Part shown: in pieces, positions 32,515 through 41,521 of the stretch
Position numbering within the stretch: position 1 is the stretch's first letter
Layout: each line of letters opens with the position of its first letter
Assembly: GCF_030652775.1 (NCBI RefSeq)
Contig: NZ_JAUSPS010000037.1
Coordinates: 1-64,000 of the forward strand
Length of the DNA: 64,000 nt
Direction of reading: 5' to 3'
DNA from: Acetobacterium sp.
GTDB taxonomy: Bacteria > Bacillota > Clostridia > Eubacteriales > Eubacteriaceae
Translations under genes and position numbers: made by a program
The notes under the pieces: generated by a model
The model's database searches: none
Told to the model about the DNA's origin: nothing
Seen by the model: only the letters and a program-made list of their open reading frames with translations

Positions 32515-34242
32515 ATGAATAATCAACATTTTGTTAATAAAGCTTTTCGGGTATTTGTCATCAACAGCATCCTTTCCTCAGCCGGGGTGGTGCTGGGAAC
32601 CTTTGTGGATGCCATCATTCTGGGAAATGCCTTTGGGGCGATTGGTCTGTCGGTACTGGCAGTTTCGATGCCAGTATATGCGGTTTACAACCTGTTCGGT
32701 TATGCCTTTGGGGTCGGTGGATCCCTGAAAGTATCGGAGGCCATCGGCGCCGAGGATAAGGATGGGGTCAGGGTCAATTTTACCCAGGCGATGTTTTTTG
32801 CGGCGGCAGTCGGATTGATTATTGCAGTATTAGGAATGTTCTTTTTGCCAGAAATTATTGGTCTCACTGGGGGGGCAGGCATTGCCGCCGCCGGGGATTA
32901 TATGTGGCCGATTGTAATCACCGCCCCGATATTCATTCTGGCGCCGGTGATGTCTTTGCTGATTCGCAGTGACGCCGATCCGTTTCTGTCCACCCTGGGC
33001 ATCAGCGTTTCGGTGGCCGTAAATCTGGGGCTGGATCTGATCTTTATCTTCGGACTGAACATGGGGGTGTTCGGTGGGGCACTGGCCATGGTTATTGGAC
33101 AGTTGGGTGCGATTGCCGTTTACGCCTTTCACTTTTTGAAAAAGCATAATCATCTCAAATTGTGTCGTGCTTCACTTAGTCCCAAGGCTGGCTATCAACT
33201 TTTTCAGGGGGGCTTCGGGATTGCATCAGCCTTTATTTATCAGGGAATCACCTTGGTCGTTATCAATAATTTACTGAGTGTGACAGTGGGGGTCGGAGGA
33301 CTGGCCGTTTATAATATCCTTTTTAATGTCTCGCTGTTTGCCTATGCCATATTTGATGGGATTTCATTGGCGCTGGCGCCCCTGGTGGCAACTTTTGCCG
33401 GCGAGAAGGACACTGAAGGGGTTTATAATACCATGGCGCTGTCGTTAAAGACAGCGATTTTGCTCAGTGCCTTATGCGTCCTGGTTTTGCTTATCTTCGC
33501 CGAACCGATTGCATCGATGTTTGGAGTAGCCGATAATTTGCCACTGGTGGCTCACACCATCCGAATCTTTGCCTTAGGGGTGGTGCAAACCTGCTTTAAC
33601 TGTGTCATGGCACATTTTTATCAGACCATTAAGCGGCCAACCCTGGCAGGAGTCATTTACTTTATGCGGGGCTTGTTGCTGCTAATCGCCTTTTCGGCCT
33701 GGTTTATTCCGGTTTTTGGGGTGTCAGGAACGGCATTAGCGATGGTCGCAGCGGAAACGGTAACCATGGTGATCCTGCTCTTTGCGGCGCTGGTTCTTAA
33801 GAAACAGGGCGGGTACCGAAATGTGCTATTGTTTAAGGAACCCATTATTGCCAAGGATAAAATATACGAAACGACTCTTTCTTCTGACATTAAAGAGCTG
33901 GAGAAATGCGTGGTTGAGATCGAAGCTTTTTGCGAAAGACTGGATATTGACAGCAAAAATGCTTATTTTATTAATCTGACCATTGAAGAATTGGCGGCCA
34001 ATATCATTAATTTCGGCTTCAATGATGGGAAACCCCATTATATTCATATAAAAATTGCGCTATTTGACGAGGACATCTACATTCGGCTCAGGGATGACAG
34101 CACCAGCTATAATCCCTTTGAAGAATCAGAAAAACCCGATGAAGCGCTGGATTATCTGGGGGTATCGATTGTTCGGAAGAAAGCGAAATCCTTTGCTTAT
34201 AATCGAACACTGGTATTCAATAATCTGCTTATTATTCTGTAA
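32515..34242 (+). CDS. MATE-family transporter fused to an RsbW-like HATPase domain
   Basis: A 575-residue two-part protein. Residues about 1-430 form a 12-TM MATE transporter (SAGVVLGTFVDAIILGNAFG, then SVLAVSMPVYAVYNLFGYAF, VGGSLKVSEAIGAEDKDGV). Residues about 450-575 form a cytoplasmic GHKL-type ATPase domain with an N box LTIEELAANIINFGF. The G1 position reads RLRDDSTSYNPFE and G2 reads YLGVSIVRKKAKSFAYN; both depart from the canonical DxG and GLG, so nucleotide binding may be weak. The ATG at 32515 follows GAGAGGACATC; another ATG at 32500 has GGAGG too close. It heads the operon with a PP2C phosphatase 15 bp downstream. The fusion suggests transport gated by a partner-switching protein. 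Confidence 0.85.
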   Translation: MNNQHFVNKAFRVFVINSILSSAGVVLGTFVDAIILGNAFGAIGLSVLAVSMPVYAVYNLFGYAFGVGGSLKVSEAIGAEDKDGVRVNFTQAMFFAAAVGLIIAVLGMFFLPEIIGLTGGAGIAAAGDYMWPIVITAPIFILAPVMSLLIRSDADPFLSTLGISVSVAVNLGLDLIFIFGLNMGVFGGALAMVIGQLGAIAVYAFHFLKKHNHLKLCRASLSPKAGYQLFQGGFGIASAFIYQGITLVVINNLLSVTVGVGGLAVYNILFNVSLFAYAIFDGISLALAPLVATFAGEKDTEGVYNTMALSLKTAILLSALCVLVLLIFAEPIASMFGVADNLPLVAHTIRIFALGVVQTCFNCVMAHFYQTIKRPTLAGVIYFMRGLLLLIAFSAWFIPVFGVSGTALAMVAAETVTMVILLFAALVLKKQGGYRNVLLFKEPIIAKDKIYETTLSSDIKELEKCVVEIEAFCERLDIDSKNAYFINLTIEELAANIINFGFNDGKPHYIHIKIALFDEDIYIRLRDDSTSYNPFEESEKPDEALDYLGVSIVRKKAKSFAYNRTLVFNNLLIIL

Positions 34243-34257
34243 AATAAGGTGGTATCA

Positions 34258-35880
34258 ATGAAAGAACCCAAAAGTATTCGTCGAATAAGTCTTAAAACCA
34301 AATTTGCATCAGCAAGTATGATTCTGGCCATTTTTCTTTGTGTGATTATCGTTCTGATCTCCTACTTCAGTTACCGAGATGAAATGTTTAAACGGTATGA
34401 TGCGAATATTTCATCGCTTGTTCACACGGCTGCGGCCTTAGTGCCTGCGGATAAGGTGAACCAGTACTATGAAACCCAGCAAACAGATGCGGATTATGAT
34501 CAGCTGATTGAACAATTTCAAATAATTCAGGAACAGAACCATCTTGAATATTTGTATGCCTATGTTCCCACCGCAGATGGGTTCAAAGTTTTTGGTCAGG
34601 GAACCAAGCCGGGTCAGGAAGGCCATTTTGTACTGGGTGATTTTTTAGGCACCAGCTATTATCCACAAGCCGATATTGATGCGGCAAATAATCTCTTTAA
34701 TAATCCTGATGCGCCTAAGACCATTATCTCAAATGATAGTGATTTTGGCTACCTGATTAGTGCCTTTGAAGTGATGCGGGATGCCCAGGGAAATCCAATC
34801 CTGGTAGTCGGTGCGGATATGTCAATGAAGGATATTAATAAAACCCTCAATGCCTATATCATTTTAGTATCGTCTATCGCATTGCTGATATTTGTTTTGT
34901 TCATCACCATTTACCTGCTGTTCTTGAACAAGTCAATCATCGATCCCCTGCAGGTCATTGTCGATAATGCGACCGATTTTGTTAACATCAACATGGATGA
35001 AAATTTGGGTGAGATTGTCGCCTTGAATATCGATGTAAAAACCGGTGATGAAATTGAAATTCTGGCCGAAGCCTTCAACAAAATGACCAGCGACATCAGC
35101 CGCTATATTAAAGAGCTGACCAGCGTCACCTCTGAGCGTGAGCGGATTGAAACCGAGCTGCGGATTGCCACCCTGATTCAGGAAGGCATGCTGCCCCGGA
35201 ACTTTGAATATCCGGACAGATATGAATTTACGCTTTATGCATCGATGCGGGCGGCCAAAGATGTGGGCGGAGATTTCTACGATTTCTTCTTTGTGGATGA
35301 TGATCACTTTTGTATCACCATTGGTGATGTGTCAGGAAAAGGGGTTCCGGCGGCTTTATTTATGGCGATGACCAAAGCAACAGTTAAAGATCTGGTGCTC
35401 AGACGCTTGCCCGTCGATGAGGTCATGACCGAAGCCAACATTAACCTGTGTAACAACAATGAGCAGGGGATGTTTGTTACCTTGCTGATTGCAATTATTA
35501 ATGTCAAAACAGGGGTGTTCCAGTGGTGTGATGCCGGACATGATCCGGCGATTATCTGGAAAAAAGATGGCACAGTTGAAATGCTAACCGGCAAGAAAGG
35601 ATTTGTTTGCGCCGGCATGGAGACCGCCAAATATAAGATGAATGAATCGCAAATCGAAAAAGGGGATATCATCTATCTTTATACCGATGGGATTCCCGAG
35701 GCTAATAATACCAAAAATGAATTTTATGGACTGGAACGCCTGAAAACATTGGTTGCTTCAAAAGACGAGCATGATATTAAATCACTGTGCGCTGACATCT
35801 TAGCGGATGTGGATGAGTTTGCGGACACGGAACCGCAGTTTGATGATATCACCATGCTCGGATTTAAGTTTGAGGAGTAG
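34258..35880 (+). CDS. membrane SpoIIE/RsbU-type PP2C serine phosphatase with extracellular sensor and HAMP
   Basis: A 540-residue protein. The ATG at 34258 has AGGTGG five bases upstream. TM1 is about residues 17-38 and TM2 about 202-225, enclosing a Cache-like sensor of about 160 residues (YLYAYVPTADGFKVFGQG, ISAFEVMRDAQGNPILVVGAD read in parts). HAMP spans about 226-292, with a coiled linker to about 320. The PP2C domain has ELRIATLIQEGMLP, AKDVGGDFYDFF and TIGDVSGKGVPAALFMA, which supply the metal-binding aspartates, YTDGIPEANN, and the final FDDITMLGF. It probably dephosphorylates a STAS-type antagonist in response to an outside signal. It lies between the MATE-ATPase and GNAT genes. Confidence 0.92.
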   Translation: MKEPKSIRRISLKTKFASASMILAIFLCVIIVLISYFSYRDEMFKRYDANISSLVHTAAALVPADKVNQYYETQQTDADYDQLIEQFQIIQEQNHLEYLYAYVPTADGFKVFGQGTKPGQEGHFVLGDFLGTSYYPQADIDAANNLFNNPDAPKTIISNDSDFGYLISAFEVMRDAQGNPILVVGADMSMKDINKTLNAYIILVSSIALLIFVLFITIYLLFLNKSIIDPLQVIVDNATDFVNINMDENLGEIVALNIDVKTGDEIEILAEAFNKMTSDISRYIKELTSVTSERERIETELRIATLIQEGMLPRNFEYPDRYEFTLYASMRAAKDVGGDFYDFFFVDDDHFCITIGDVSGKGVPAALFMAMTKATVKDLVLRRLPVDEVMTEANINLCNNNEQGMFVTLLIAIINVKTGVFQWCDAGHDPAIIWKKDGTVEMLTGKKGFVCAGMETAKYKMNESQIEKGDIIYLYTDGIPEANNTKNEFYGLERLKTLVASKDEHDIKSLCADILADVDEFADTEPQFDDITMLGFKFEE

Positions 35881-35884
35881 CAGT

Positions 35885-36436
35885 ATGGATATCATCATCA
35901 AAGCTGGGCAGGAATTGGTGGTCGAAGATTTTGACGCTACGCTAGATCTTGACCGCAAGATTTTTGGGAATGAAATTGTGACCAATCAGGGTATGGCGTT
36001 AAAACGGTTTTTGAAGTTTAAAGAGGGACTTATTGCTGCCTATACGGATCATACACTGATGGGCTTTATCAGTTTTTTTGGGGTCGCAGCTTCAGTTTAT
36101 CAGCGGGCCGTATTCGAACAGGAATACATTGACGATAATCTTGATGAAAGTGAAGTTTTGCCTTTGGAAAAAGAAAGGGAAAACAATATCCTGATCTTGG
36201 ATTTGGCAGTTGATGAATCCTTTCGGCATCAGGGCATCTCAAAGCGGTTACATGAAACGCTCTGGGATTATCTCAGGCATAAATATAACCAAGGCTATCT
36301 GATTGAACGGGTATTTTGTTTTGCAATCACTGCTGAAGGATGCCAAAGCATGAAATTTCTTGGTGCCAGAGCGATCTGGTCAAAAGATAATATTACCCTT
36401 TTTGAACTGGGAAAAGAAGTGTTTTTGGGGCGCTGA
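35885..36436 (+). CDS. GNAT-fold acetyltransferase
   Basis: A 183-residue protein. The ATG at 35885 has GAGGAG eight bases upstream, five bases after the phosphatase stop. The core is weak but readable: a central strand LIAAYTDHTLMGFISFFGVA, ILILDLAVDESFRHQGISKRL with the R-H-Q-G-I-S acetyl-CoA loop, and FCFAITAEGCQSMKFLGAR. An insertion rich in D and E (about residues 75-100) separates the two halves. The substrate is unknown. Its position inside a phosphatase/anti-sigma-like gene run suggests a regulatory or metabolic link to that module. The stop overlaps a short ORF by TGATG. Confidence 0.75.
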   Translation: MDIIIKAGQELVVEDFDATLDLDRKIFGNEIVTNQGMALKRFLKFKEGLIAAYTDHTLMGFISFFGVAASVYQRAVFEQEYIDDNLDESEVLPLEKERENNILILDLAVDESFRHQGISKRLHETLWDYLRHKYNQGYLIERVFCFAITAEGCQSMKFLGARAIWSKDNITLFELGKEVFLGR

Positions 36437-36552
36437 TGGAATATGATATCGAAAGGTTCAGCGACTGCCTCATTTATCTTGAGAACAGTAATGTTAAAGA
36501 TAACCATACTATTTTACCAGAGACTTGGAGTTCACCCGATCAAAACGATTGA
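36436..36552 (+). CDS. possible 38-residue small protein
   Basis: ATG at 36436 overlaps the GNAT stop (TGATG) and opens 38 codons (MEYDIERFSDCLIYLENSNV then KDNHTILPETWSSPDQND). It is acidic, has no membrane segment and no recognised family. The overlap suggests translational coupling, but the remaining 54 bp to the next gene are non-coding. It could equally be chance. Confidence 0.3.
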   Translation: MEYDIERFSDCLIYLENSNVKDNHTILPETWSSPDQND

Positions 36553-36606
36553 AGTGATAGGGGTCTCAGTGGATTTGTTAACCAACAGTAAAGGAGATCA
36601 GATAAG

Positions 36607-37017
36607 ATGAAGAGATTGATTGTTAATGCATCGACAGATAACCTGCCAGAGGTACTCGAATTTATCGATAGCGAATTGGAGACAGCGGGGGCCAGTATGA
36701 AAATGATATTTCAGATTGATCTGGCGGTGGAAGAAATTTACGTAAACATCGCCCACTATGCTTATGCCCCGGATGATGGCAACGTGATCATTCAATTTGA
36801 TTCTTATGGTGAACCGCCGCTGGTAGAAATCCAGTTTATTGACCAGGGGAATCCCTTTAATCCTCTGGATAACCCCGATCCCGACATCACCTTGACGGCT
36901 GAAGAGCGTCAAATTGGCGGCTTGGGTGTGTTGATGGTCAAAAAAAGCATGGATGAGGTGGACTATCGCTTTGAAGAGAACGAGAACATATTGACAATTA
37001 AAAAATTGGTATCCTAG
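36607..37017 (+). CDS. RsbW-like anti-sigma/serine kinase-type ATPase
   Basis: A 136-residue free-standing GHKL ATPase. The N box is IDLAVEEIYVNIAHYAY, the G1 box QFIDQGNPFNPLD and the G2 box GGLGVLMVKKSMDEVDY, followed by a NILTIKKL ending strand. These are canonical for the RsbW/SpoIIAB-like family. Such proteins bind or phosphorylate STAS-domain proteins and may sequester a sigma factor. No sigma factor or STAS gene is visible in this window, so the partner could be elsewhere, or the target may be the ATPase-like domains fused to the neighbouring transporters. AAAGGAGATCAGATAAG precedes the ATG. Confidence 0.9.
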   Translation: MKRLIVNASTDNLPEVLEFIDSELETAGASMKMIFQIDLAVEEIYVNIAHYAYAPDDGNVIIQFDSYGEPPLVEIQFIDQGNPFNPLDNPDPDITLTAEERQIGGLGVLMVKKSMDEVDYRFEENENILTIKKLVS

Positions 37018-37143
37018 ATGAACTAGATTTTCAAAACGTTGCTATAAGTAAAAGCCGGGAGCTGGAGTATGATTATGATGAGCGTGAAATACGATTGGAT
37101 TTTTAAATAAGGATTTAACCAGTAAACAAAAGGGAGGAAATTA

Positions 37144-37932
37144 ATGAAAAGAGTTCTAATAAGCACATGCATACTTATTACCCTATTTCTGACCGGGTGT
37201 AGCCAGACGGCAGCCACCCTGCCCCCAGTTGAAACGGCTAAAATAGGAACCATGATCGGGACGGTCAGTGAGATTATGGCGCCGAATAAGTATCCCGATG
37301 CAAAAATCAATCGTTATAATAATTATGTCGATGAGTCGGCGGCGCTGATGGCCGGAAAAATTGACTATGCCATTATGGATTATGCGTCGGCTAAAAACTA
37401 TACCAAGAATAATGATAAGGTTGTTATTTTACCGGATCCCTTAACGGATGAGGTAACGGCCATGGCTCTGAATAAAGCGAATACCGAATTGAATCAGAAA
37501 ATCAATGCGGTACTGAACCGCTTTTTGAGTGATGGCACCATGGACGAGATCATCGCCCATTGGTTTCCCGATACCGGAGCGGACTATCAAATCGTTGATG
37601 TTCCCCAAAACACCAGTGGACCAGTACTTAATGTCGCGGTAACATCATTGACCGAGCCCCGCTGTTTTGTTAAAGATGGTGAGCTGACCGGTATGAACGT
37701 GGAGCTGATGGATCGAATTGCCGCTGAGTTGGGAATGCAGACCGAGTATCAGGATATGGATTTTTCGGCTATGATTGACAGCCTGCAGTCCGGGAAAAGC
37801 GATGTAATTGCGGCCATGTATAACACCCCGGAGCGGTCTGAAAAGGTTGCTTTTACAGCGGGCTATTTCCCTAATCCACAGGTGTTTGTGGTCAGAAAAG
37901 ACAGAGTAGCAGAGGTGGACAATGCCAAGTAA
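37144..37932 (+). CDS. lipoprotein of two periplasmic-binding half-lobes (SBP_bac_3-like, permuted order)
   Basis: A 262-residue lipoprotein (signal ending LTGC, cysteine near residue 19). Residues about 30-145 look like the second lobe of an amino-acid-binding protein (IGTMIGTVSEIMAPNKYPDA, LMAGKIDYAIMDYASA, LNRFLSDGTMDEIIAHWF). Residues about 160-255 look like a first lobe (LNVAVTSLTEPRCFVKDGEL, GMNVELMDRIAAELGM, MDFSAMIDSLQSGKSDVIAA). The lobes are thus in reverse of the usual order. The gene overlaps the next by 11 bp, and the next also begins with a second-lobe domain, so the two products may complete each other. GGGAGG precedes the ATG. Confidence 0.8.
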   Translation: MKRVLISTCILITLFLTGCSQTAATLPPVETAKIGTMIGTVSEIMAPNKYPDAKINRYNNYVDESAALMAGKIDYAIMDYASAKNYTKNNDKVVILPDPLTDEVTAMALNKANTELNQKINAVLNRFLSDGTMDEIIAHWFPDTGADYQIVDVPQNTSGPVLNVAVTSLTEPRCFVKDGELTGMNVELMDRIAAELGMQTEYQDMDFSAMIDSLQSGKSDVIAAMYNTPERSEKVAFTAGYFPNPQVFVVRKDRVAEVDNAK

Positions 37933-40213
37933 GAAACGAATTCTGGCACTGCTGTCAGGTCTTGCGGTGATGTTATTGATCTGCGGTTGTTCAGCCGCCG
38001 ATGAAGCGAAAATAAACAGCACCAGCGACTTGAACCAGGCCGGCTATATCATCGGTGTCCCCGAAGGAACACCCCCGGAAGAAGTGGCCAAGGAGTTTAT
38101 GCCCAATGCCGAGATCTCTTATTTTACCCAGTTTATTGATGGGGTGGCGGCCCTTAAAAGCGGCAAAGCCACAGCGGTAATTTATGACAGTTCCGGGGTT
38201 GACCGGATTTTGCTCAGTAATCCCGACCTGGTTAAGCTACCCGAAGAACTGGGCAATATTGAAATCGCCACCGTAGTGGGGTTGAATAATACGGCGCTTA
38301 ATGACCAGGTCAATGCCTTTATCAAACAGATTCATCAGGATGGCACCGCCGACGAAATGGTGACCCGCTGGATTGATAATATTGGTGGGGTGATGCCGGA
38401 TATTTCCAAGCCCCAGAACCCGGACAAGAAGTTGACAATCATTACCAATGGTATGACGGAACCGATGAATTATTACGAAAATGGCGAGCTTACCGGCTAT
38501 GATATTGAGTTTATCAAGCGCTTCGCCAATTACGCCAATTTCGATTATGAAATCATCACCATGGATTATGCGGCGATGATCCCGGCCCTCCAAAGCGGCA
38601 AAGGCGATATCATCATCTCTGACTTCTTCAAAACCGATGAACGGGGTCAGGAAGTGCTTTACAGTGACGCCTATGTGGTACTGCATAACAGTGTATTGAT
38701 CCGAAAAAGTATGTACGCAGGTAACACTGAAGCTGGCAGCGAGACCATCGTTACGAATGACGAGCTCAACGGGAAACGGGTGGGCTTTATCACCGGTATG
38801 GTGCATATCGATAATTTTCGTCCGCTTTATGATACTGAGGAATATGAATTCAACGATTTTTCAGCGATGATGGAAGCCCTGAAAGCGAATCGCATTGATG
38901 CGATGCTGACCAGTGCGTCTAAAGTAGCGGAGATCACGCAACAAAATCCTGACCTACTAGCCTTACCCCCTTATGCCGATAATTCGTCTTCCATTGGCGT
39001 CAGCAAAACCAATGCCGAGCTGGGAGACAAGCTCGATGCGGTGGTAAAAAGTATGATTGCCGATGGCTCATTGGATACCTTGACAGAGAAATGGATGGGC
39101 AGCAATGAGGCTGAAAAAGTTCTGACGCCGGTTACCTTGACGGGCGAAAATGGCACCCTCGTAGTCGGGGTTCTGGGTGACGATTATCCCTATTCCTACT
39201 ATAAAGATAACGAGTTGGTAGGACTGGAAGTCGATCTGGCCAGAACCCTGGCGGCCAAACTGGGAATGAAATTAGATCTTAATGCCATGGATTTTTCGGC
39301 TATTCTCCCCAGCATTACTTCTGGCAAGATTGATCTGGCCTTCTACCTGGCCTATACGCCGGAACGGGCAGAGTCGATCCGATTCCTGACACCGTTGAAA
39401 TCAGATAGTGCCGTGGCCATTGTAAAGAACAAAGCTTACACTGGCAGCACGCCAGCAGAGGGAGCATTTTTGGGTGGCTTTTTTGCCTCACTTCAAGACA
39501 GTTATAACAAAACCTTTATTGTCGAAGACCGCTATAAACTGGTTTTAGAAGGGCTTTGGACAACCATTGTCATTTCGATGCTGTCGCTATTCTTTGGCAG
39601 CTTCCTGGGCGCCGTAATCTGTGCCATGCGCAAGTCCCGCTTAAAGATCGTATCCGGGCTGGCGATTGTTTATATTCGATTGATTCAGGGGGTACCGATT
39701 GTGTTGACCCTGATGATCCTGTATTACATTTTGTTTGCCTCAGTGGATATCCATCCGATCCTCATCGCCGTGGTGGGTTTTTCGATTAATTTTGCCGCCT
39801 ATTCGGCGGAGATCTTCCGTACTGCCATCGATGCCACTGACAAGGGACAGTTAGAGGCGGCCTATGCGCTGGGATTTACCAGGGTAACCAGCTTTTTCAA
39901 GGTCACCTTGCCCCAGGCACTGCGTCACATTTTGCCGATTTTTAAGGGCGAATTTATCAGCATGGTAAAGATGACCTCGGTGGTCGGCTATATTGCCATT
40001 CAGGATTTGACCAAGATGACGGATATTATTAGGAGCCGGACCTTTGATGCCTTTTTCCCGCTGTTTGTGACTGCTTTTATTTACTTTGTGATCACCTACC
40101 TGTTTATTATCGTGTTGGGAAAAATCGAAGTTCAGGTCGATCCCAAGCGCCGGAAACGGCTGATCAAAGGGATTGTTGATCCTGAAGTGAGCGTAACGGA
40201 GGTGGTAAAATGA
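37922..40213 (+). CDS. amino-acid ABC transporter: four binding half-lobes fused to permease
   Basis: A 763-residue protein. It has a lipoprotein-type signal (LICGCS). Residues about 33-155 form a second-lobe domain, about 170-265 a first lobe ([40 protein letters not shown]), about 280-395 a second lobe, and about 405-500 a first lobe ([40 protein letters not shown]). The permease follows (about 535-745) with five TM segments and the EAA loop [20 protein letters not shown]. Fusion of binding domains to the permease is known from GlnP-type transporters; the half-lobe order is unusual. It overlaps the ATPase gene by ATGA. A polar amino acid is the probable substrate. Confidence 0.85.
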   Translation: MPSKKRILALLSGLAVMLLICGCSAADEAKINSTSDLNQAGYIIGVPEGTPPEEVAKEFMPNAEISYFTQFIDGVAALKSGKATAVIYDSSGVDRILLSNPDLVKLPEELGNIEIATVVGLNNTALNDQVNAFIKQIHQDGTADEMVTRWIDNIGGVMPDISKPQNPDKKLTIITNGMTEPMNYYENGELTGYDIEFIKRFANYANFDYEIITMDYAAMIPALQSGKGDIIISDFFKTDERGQEVLYSDAYVVLHNSVLIRKSMYAGNTEAGSETIVTNDELNGKRVGFITGMVHIDNFRPLYDTEEYEFNDFSAMMEALKANRIDAMLTSASKVAEITQQNPDLLALPPYADNSSSIGVSKTNAELGDKLDAVVKSMIADGSLDTLTEKWMGSNEAEKVLTPVTLTGENGTLVVGVLGDDYPYSYYKDNELVGLEVDLARTLAAKLGMKLDLNAMDFSAILPSITSGKIDLAFYLAYTPERAESIRFLTPLKSDSAVAIVKNKAYTGSTPAEGAFLGGFFASLQDSYNKTFIVEDRYKLVLEGLWTTIVISMLSLFFGSFLGAVICAMRKSRLKIVSGLAIVYIRLIQGVPIVLTLMILYYILFASVDIHPILIAVVGFSINFAAYSAEIFRTAIDATDKGQLEAAYALGFTRVTSFFKVTLPQALRHILPIFKGEFISMVKMTSVVGYIAIQDLTKMTDIIRSRTFDAFFPLFVTAFIYFVITYLFIIVLGKIEVQVDPKRRKRLIKGIVDPEVSVTEVVK

Positions 40214-41289
40214 TCACGATCAATGGTCTCTCCAAAAGCTTTGGAGCATTACCGGTGCTGGAAAATATCAGCACCGAGATAAAAGAAGGCGAAGTGATTT
40301 CGATCATCGGGCCATCGGGCTGCGGGAAGTCAACCTTTCTGCGCTGCATCAATTTGCTCGAAACCCCAACAAGTGGCGAGATCGTCATTGATGGCCAGAA
40401 TATCTTGGCTAAAAATGCCAATGTCTCCGGTCTGCGACAGAAAATGGGGATGGTATTTCAGTCTTTCAACCTCTTTTCCCATCTGATGATCATTGAAAAC
40501 CTGATGCTGGGACCAGTCAATTTACTGAAGATGCCCCGGCAACAGGCTTATGATGAAGGGCTTGCCTATCTGGAAATGGTCGGGCTTCGATCAAAAGCCC
40601 TGGCCTTTCCCGACGAATTATCCGGTGGCCAGAAACAGCGGGCGGCGATCGCCCGAACCCTGGCGATGAAGCCAGAGATTGTATTGTTTGACGAACCCAC
40701 TTCGGCTCTGGATCCCACCATGGTCAGTGAGGTACTGGGGGTTATCCGCAAGCTGGCATCAAGCGGGATGACGATGATGATTGTGACCCATGAGATGAAG
40801 TTTGCCCGCGATGTCTCCAGTCGGGTGTTCTATATGGATGAAAAGGGGATCTATGAAGACGGATCGCCGGCAGAAATTTTTGATCATCCCCAGAAGGCTA
40901 AGACTCGAGCGTTCATCCGCAAAATTTCAGCCTTTGAATACACTGCGGCCGGCAGCGGCTTTGACCTCTATGAACTCAATGCCAAAATCGAAACCTTCCT
41001 CAAAAAGCAGATGTTCACCGATCGCCAGATTATGAATGTCCAACTGGTCTGTGAGGAGTTGATCCTCGCGATCCTGCTGCGGGAGTTTCCCAAGGCCAAC
41101 GTAGCACTTTTGGTTGAATATTCAGATTTAAGCGGTGAGATCACCATCGAGGCCAGTTTTGACGGCGACACCTATGAACTGGAAAAAGCAGAAGAAAATG
41201 AACTGTCCCTAGCGATCATTCATACTTATGCCAAATCCTTAACCGTTACCAATGAAGCGGGCCGAAATACGGTGAAGATAATTATTTAA
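40210..41289 (+). CDS. polar amino-acid ABC transporter ATPase with RsbW-like C-terminal extension
   Basis: A 359-residue ATPase, about 115 longer than GlnQ/HisP-type proteins. The canonical part (1-240) has Walker [11 protein letters not shown] loop MVFQSFNLF, signature LSGGQKQR, Walker [14 protein letters not shown] and the switch histidine in MIVTHEM. Residues about 245-359 are an added domain. It includes [20 protein letters not shown], then [20 protein letters not shown], resembling the N-box helix of RsbW-type ATPases, and ends in a strand ITVTN-type pattern ([17 protein letters not shown]). The glycine-rich G boxes are not recognisable, so the domain may be a degenerate binding module. 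Its gene follows the permease and a free RsbW homologue. Confidence 0.85.
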   Translation: MITINGLSKSFGALPVLENISTEIKEGEVISIIGPSGCGKSTFLRCINLLETPTSGEIVIDGQNILAKNANVSGLRQKMGMVFQSFNLFSHLMIIENLMLGPVNLLKMPRQQAYDEGLAYLEMVGLRSKALAFPDELSGGQKQRAAIARTLAMKPEIVLFDEPTSALDPTMVSEVLGVIRKLASSGMTMMIVTHEMKFARDVSSRVFYMDEKGIYEDGSPAEIFDHPQKAKTRAFIRKISAFEYTAAGSGFDLYELNAKIETFLKKQMFTDRQIMNVQLVCEELILAILLREFPKANVALLVEYSDLSGEITIEASFDGDTYELEKAEENELSLAIIHTYAKSLTVTNEAGRNTVKIII

Positions 41290-41329
41290 GCGAACCATTG
41301 ATAAACGCGCTGGTCAGTAACGCTTATAC

Positions 41330-41369
41330 CAAACGCCTCTGGGTCAACTTGTTGATTCAGGGGCGTTTG
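41330..41369. terminator. inverted repeat after ABC ATPase, possible terminator
   Basis: CAAACGCC (41330-41337) pairs with GGCGTTTG (41362-41369), with further CTG/CAG pairing inside. The T-tract after it is poor, so readthrough to the dikinase-like gene is possible. Confidence 0.45.
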
Positions 41370-41455
41370 CGGTTTAGAATGATAATAGATAAAATAGATT
41401 ACCGAAAAGAAATCGTATTCATTTGATCCGGCGATTATGATATACTGATTAAAAA

Positions 41456-41484
41456 GTAAAGCCGACTTAAAAGGTAAAGCCGAC
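41456..41484 (+). repeat. two direct copies of GTAAAGCCGAC before the dikinase-like gene
   Basis: GTAAAGCCGAC at 41456-41466 and 41474-41484, 18 bp apart, just after a TATACT (41441-41446) and ahead of the GGGGGATAATAAA start region. They may bind a regulator in the 5' leader. Confidence 0.35.
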
Positions 41485-41521
41485 ATTTACCCAAATCGAT
41501 TGTAAACAGGGGGATAATAAA

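Noticed and set aside
38237-38806. 189-codon antisense frame inside the binding-protein/permease gene
   Set aside because: Shadow frame of a well-supported gene; composition is histidine/isoleucine-rich as expected from the antisense of the real codons.
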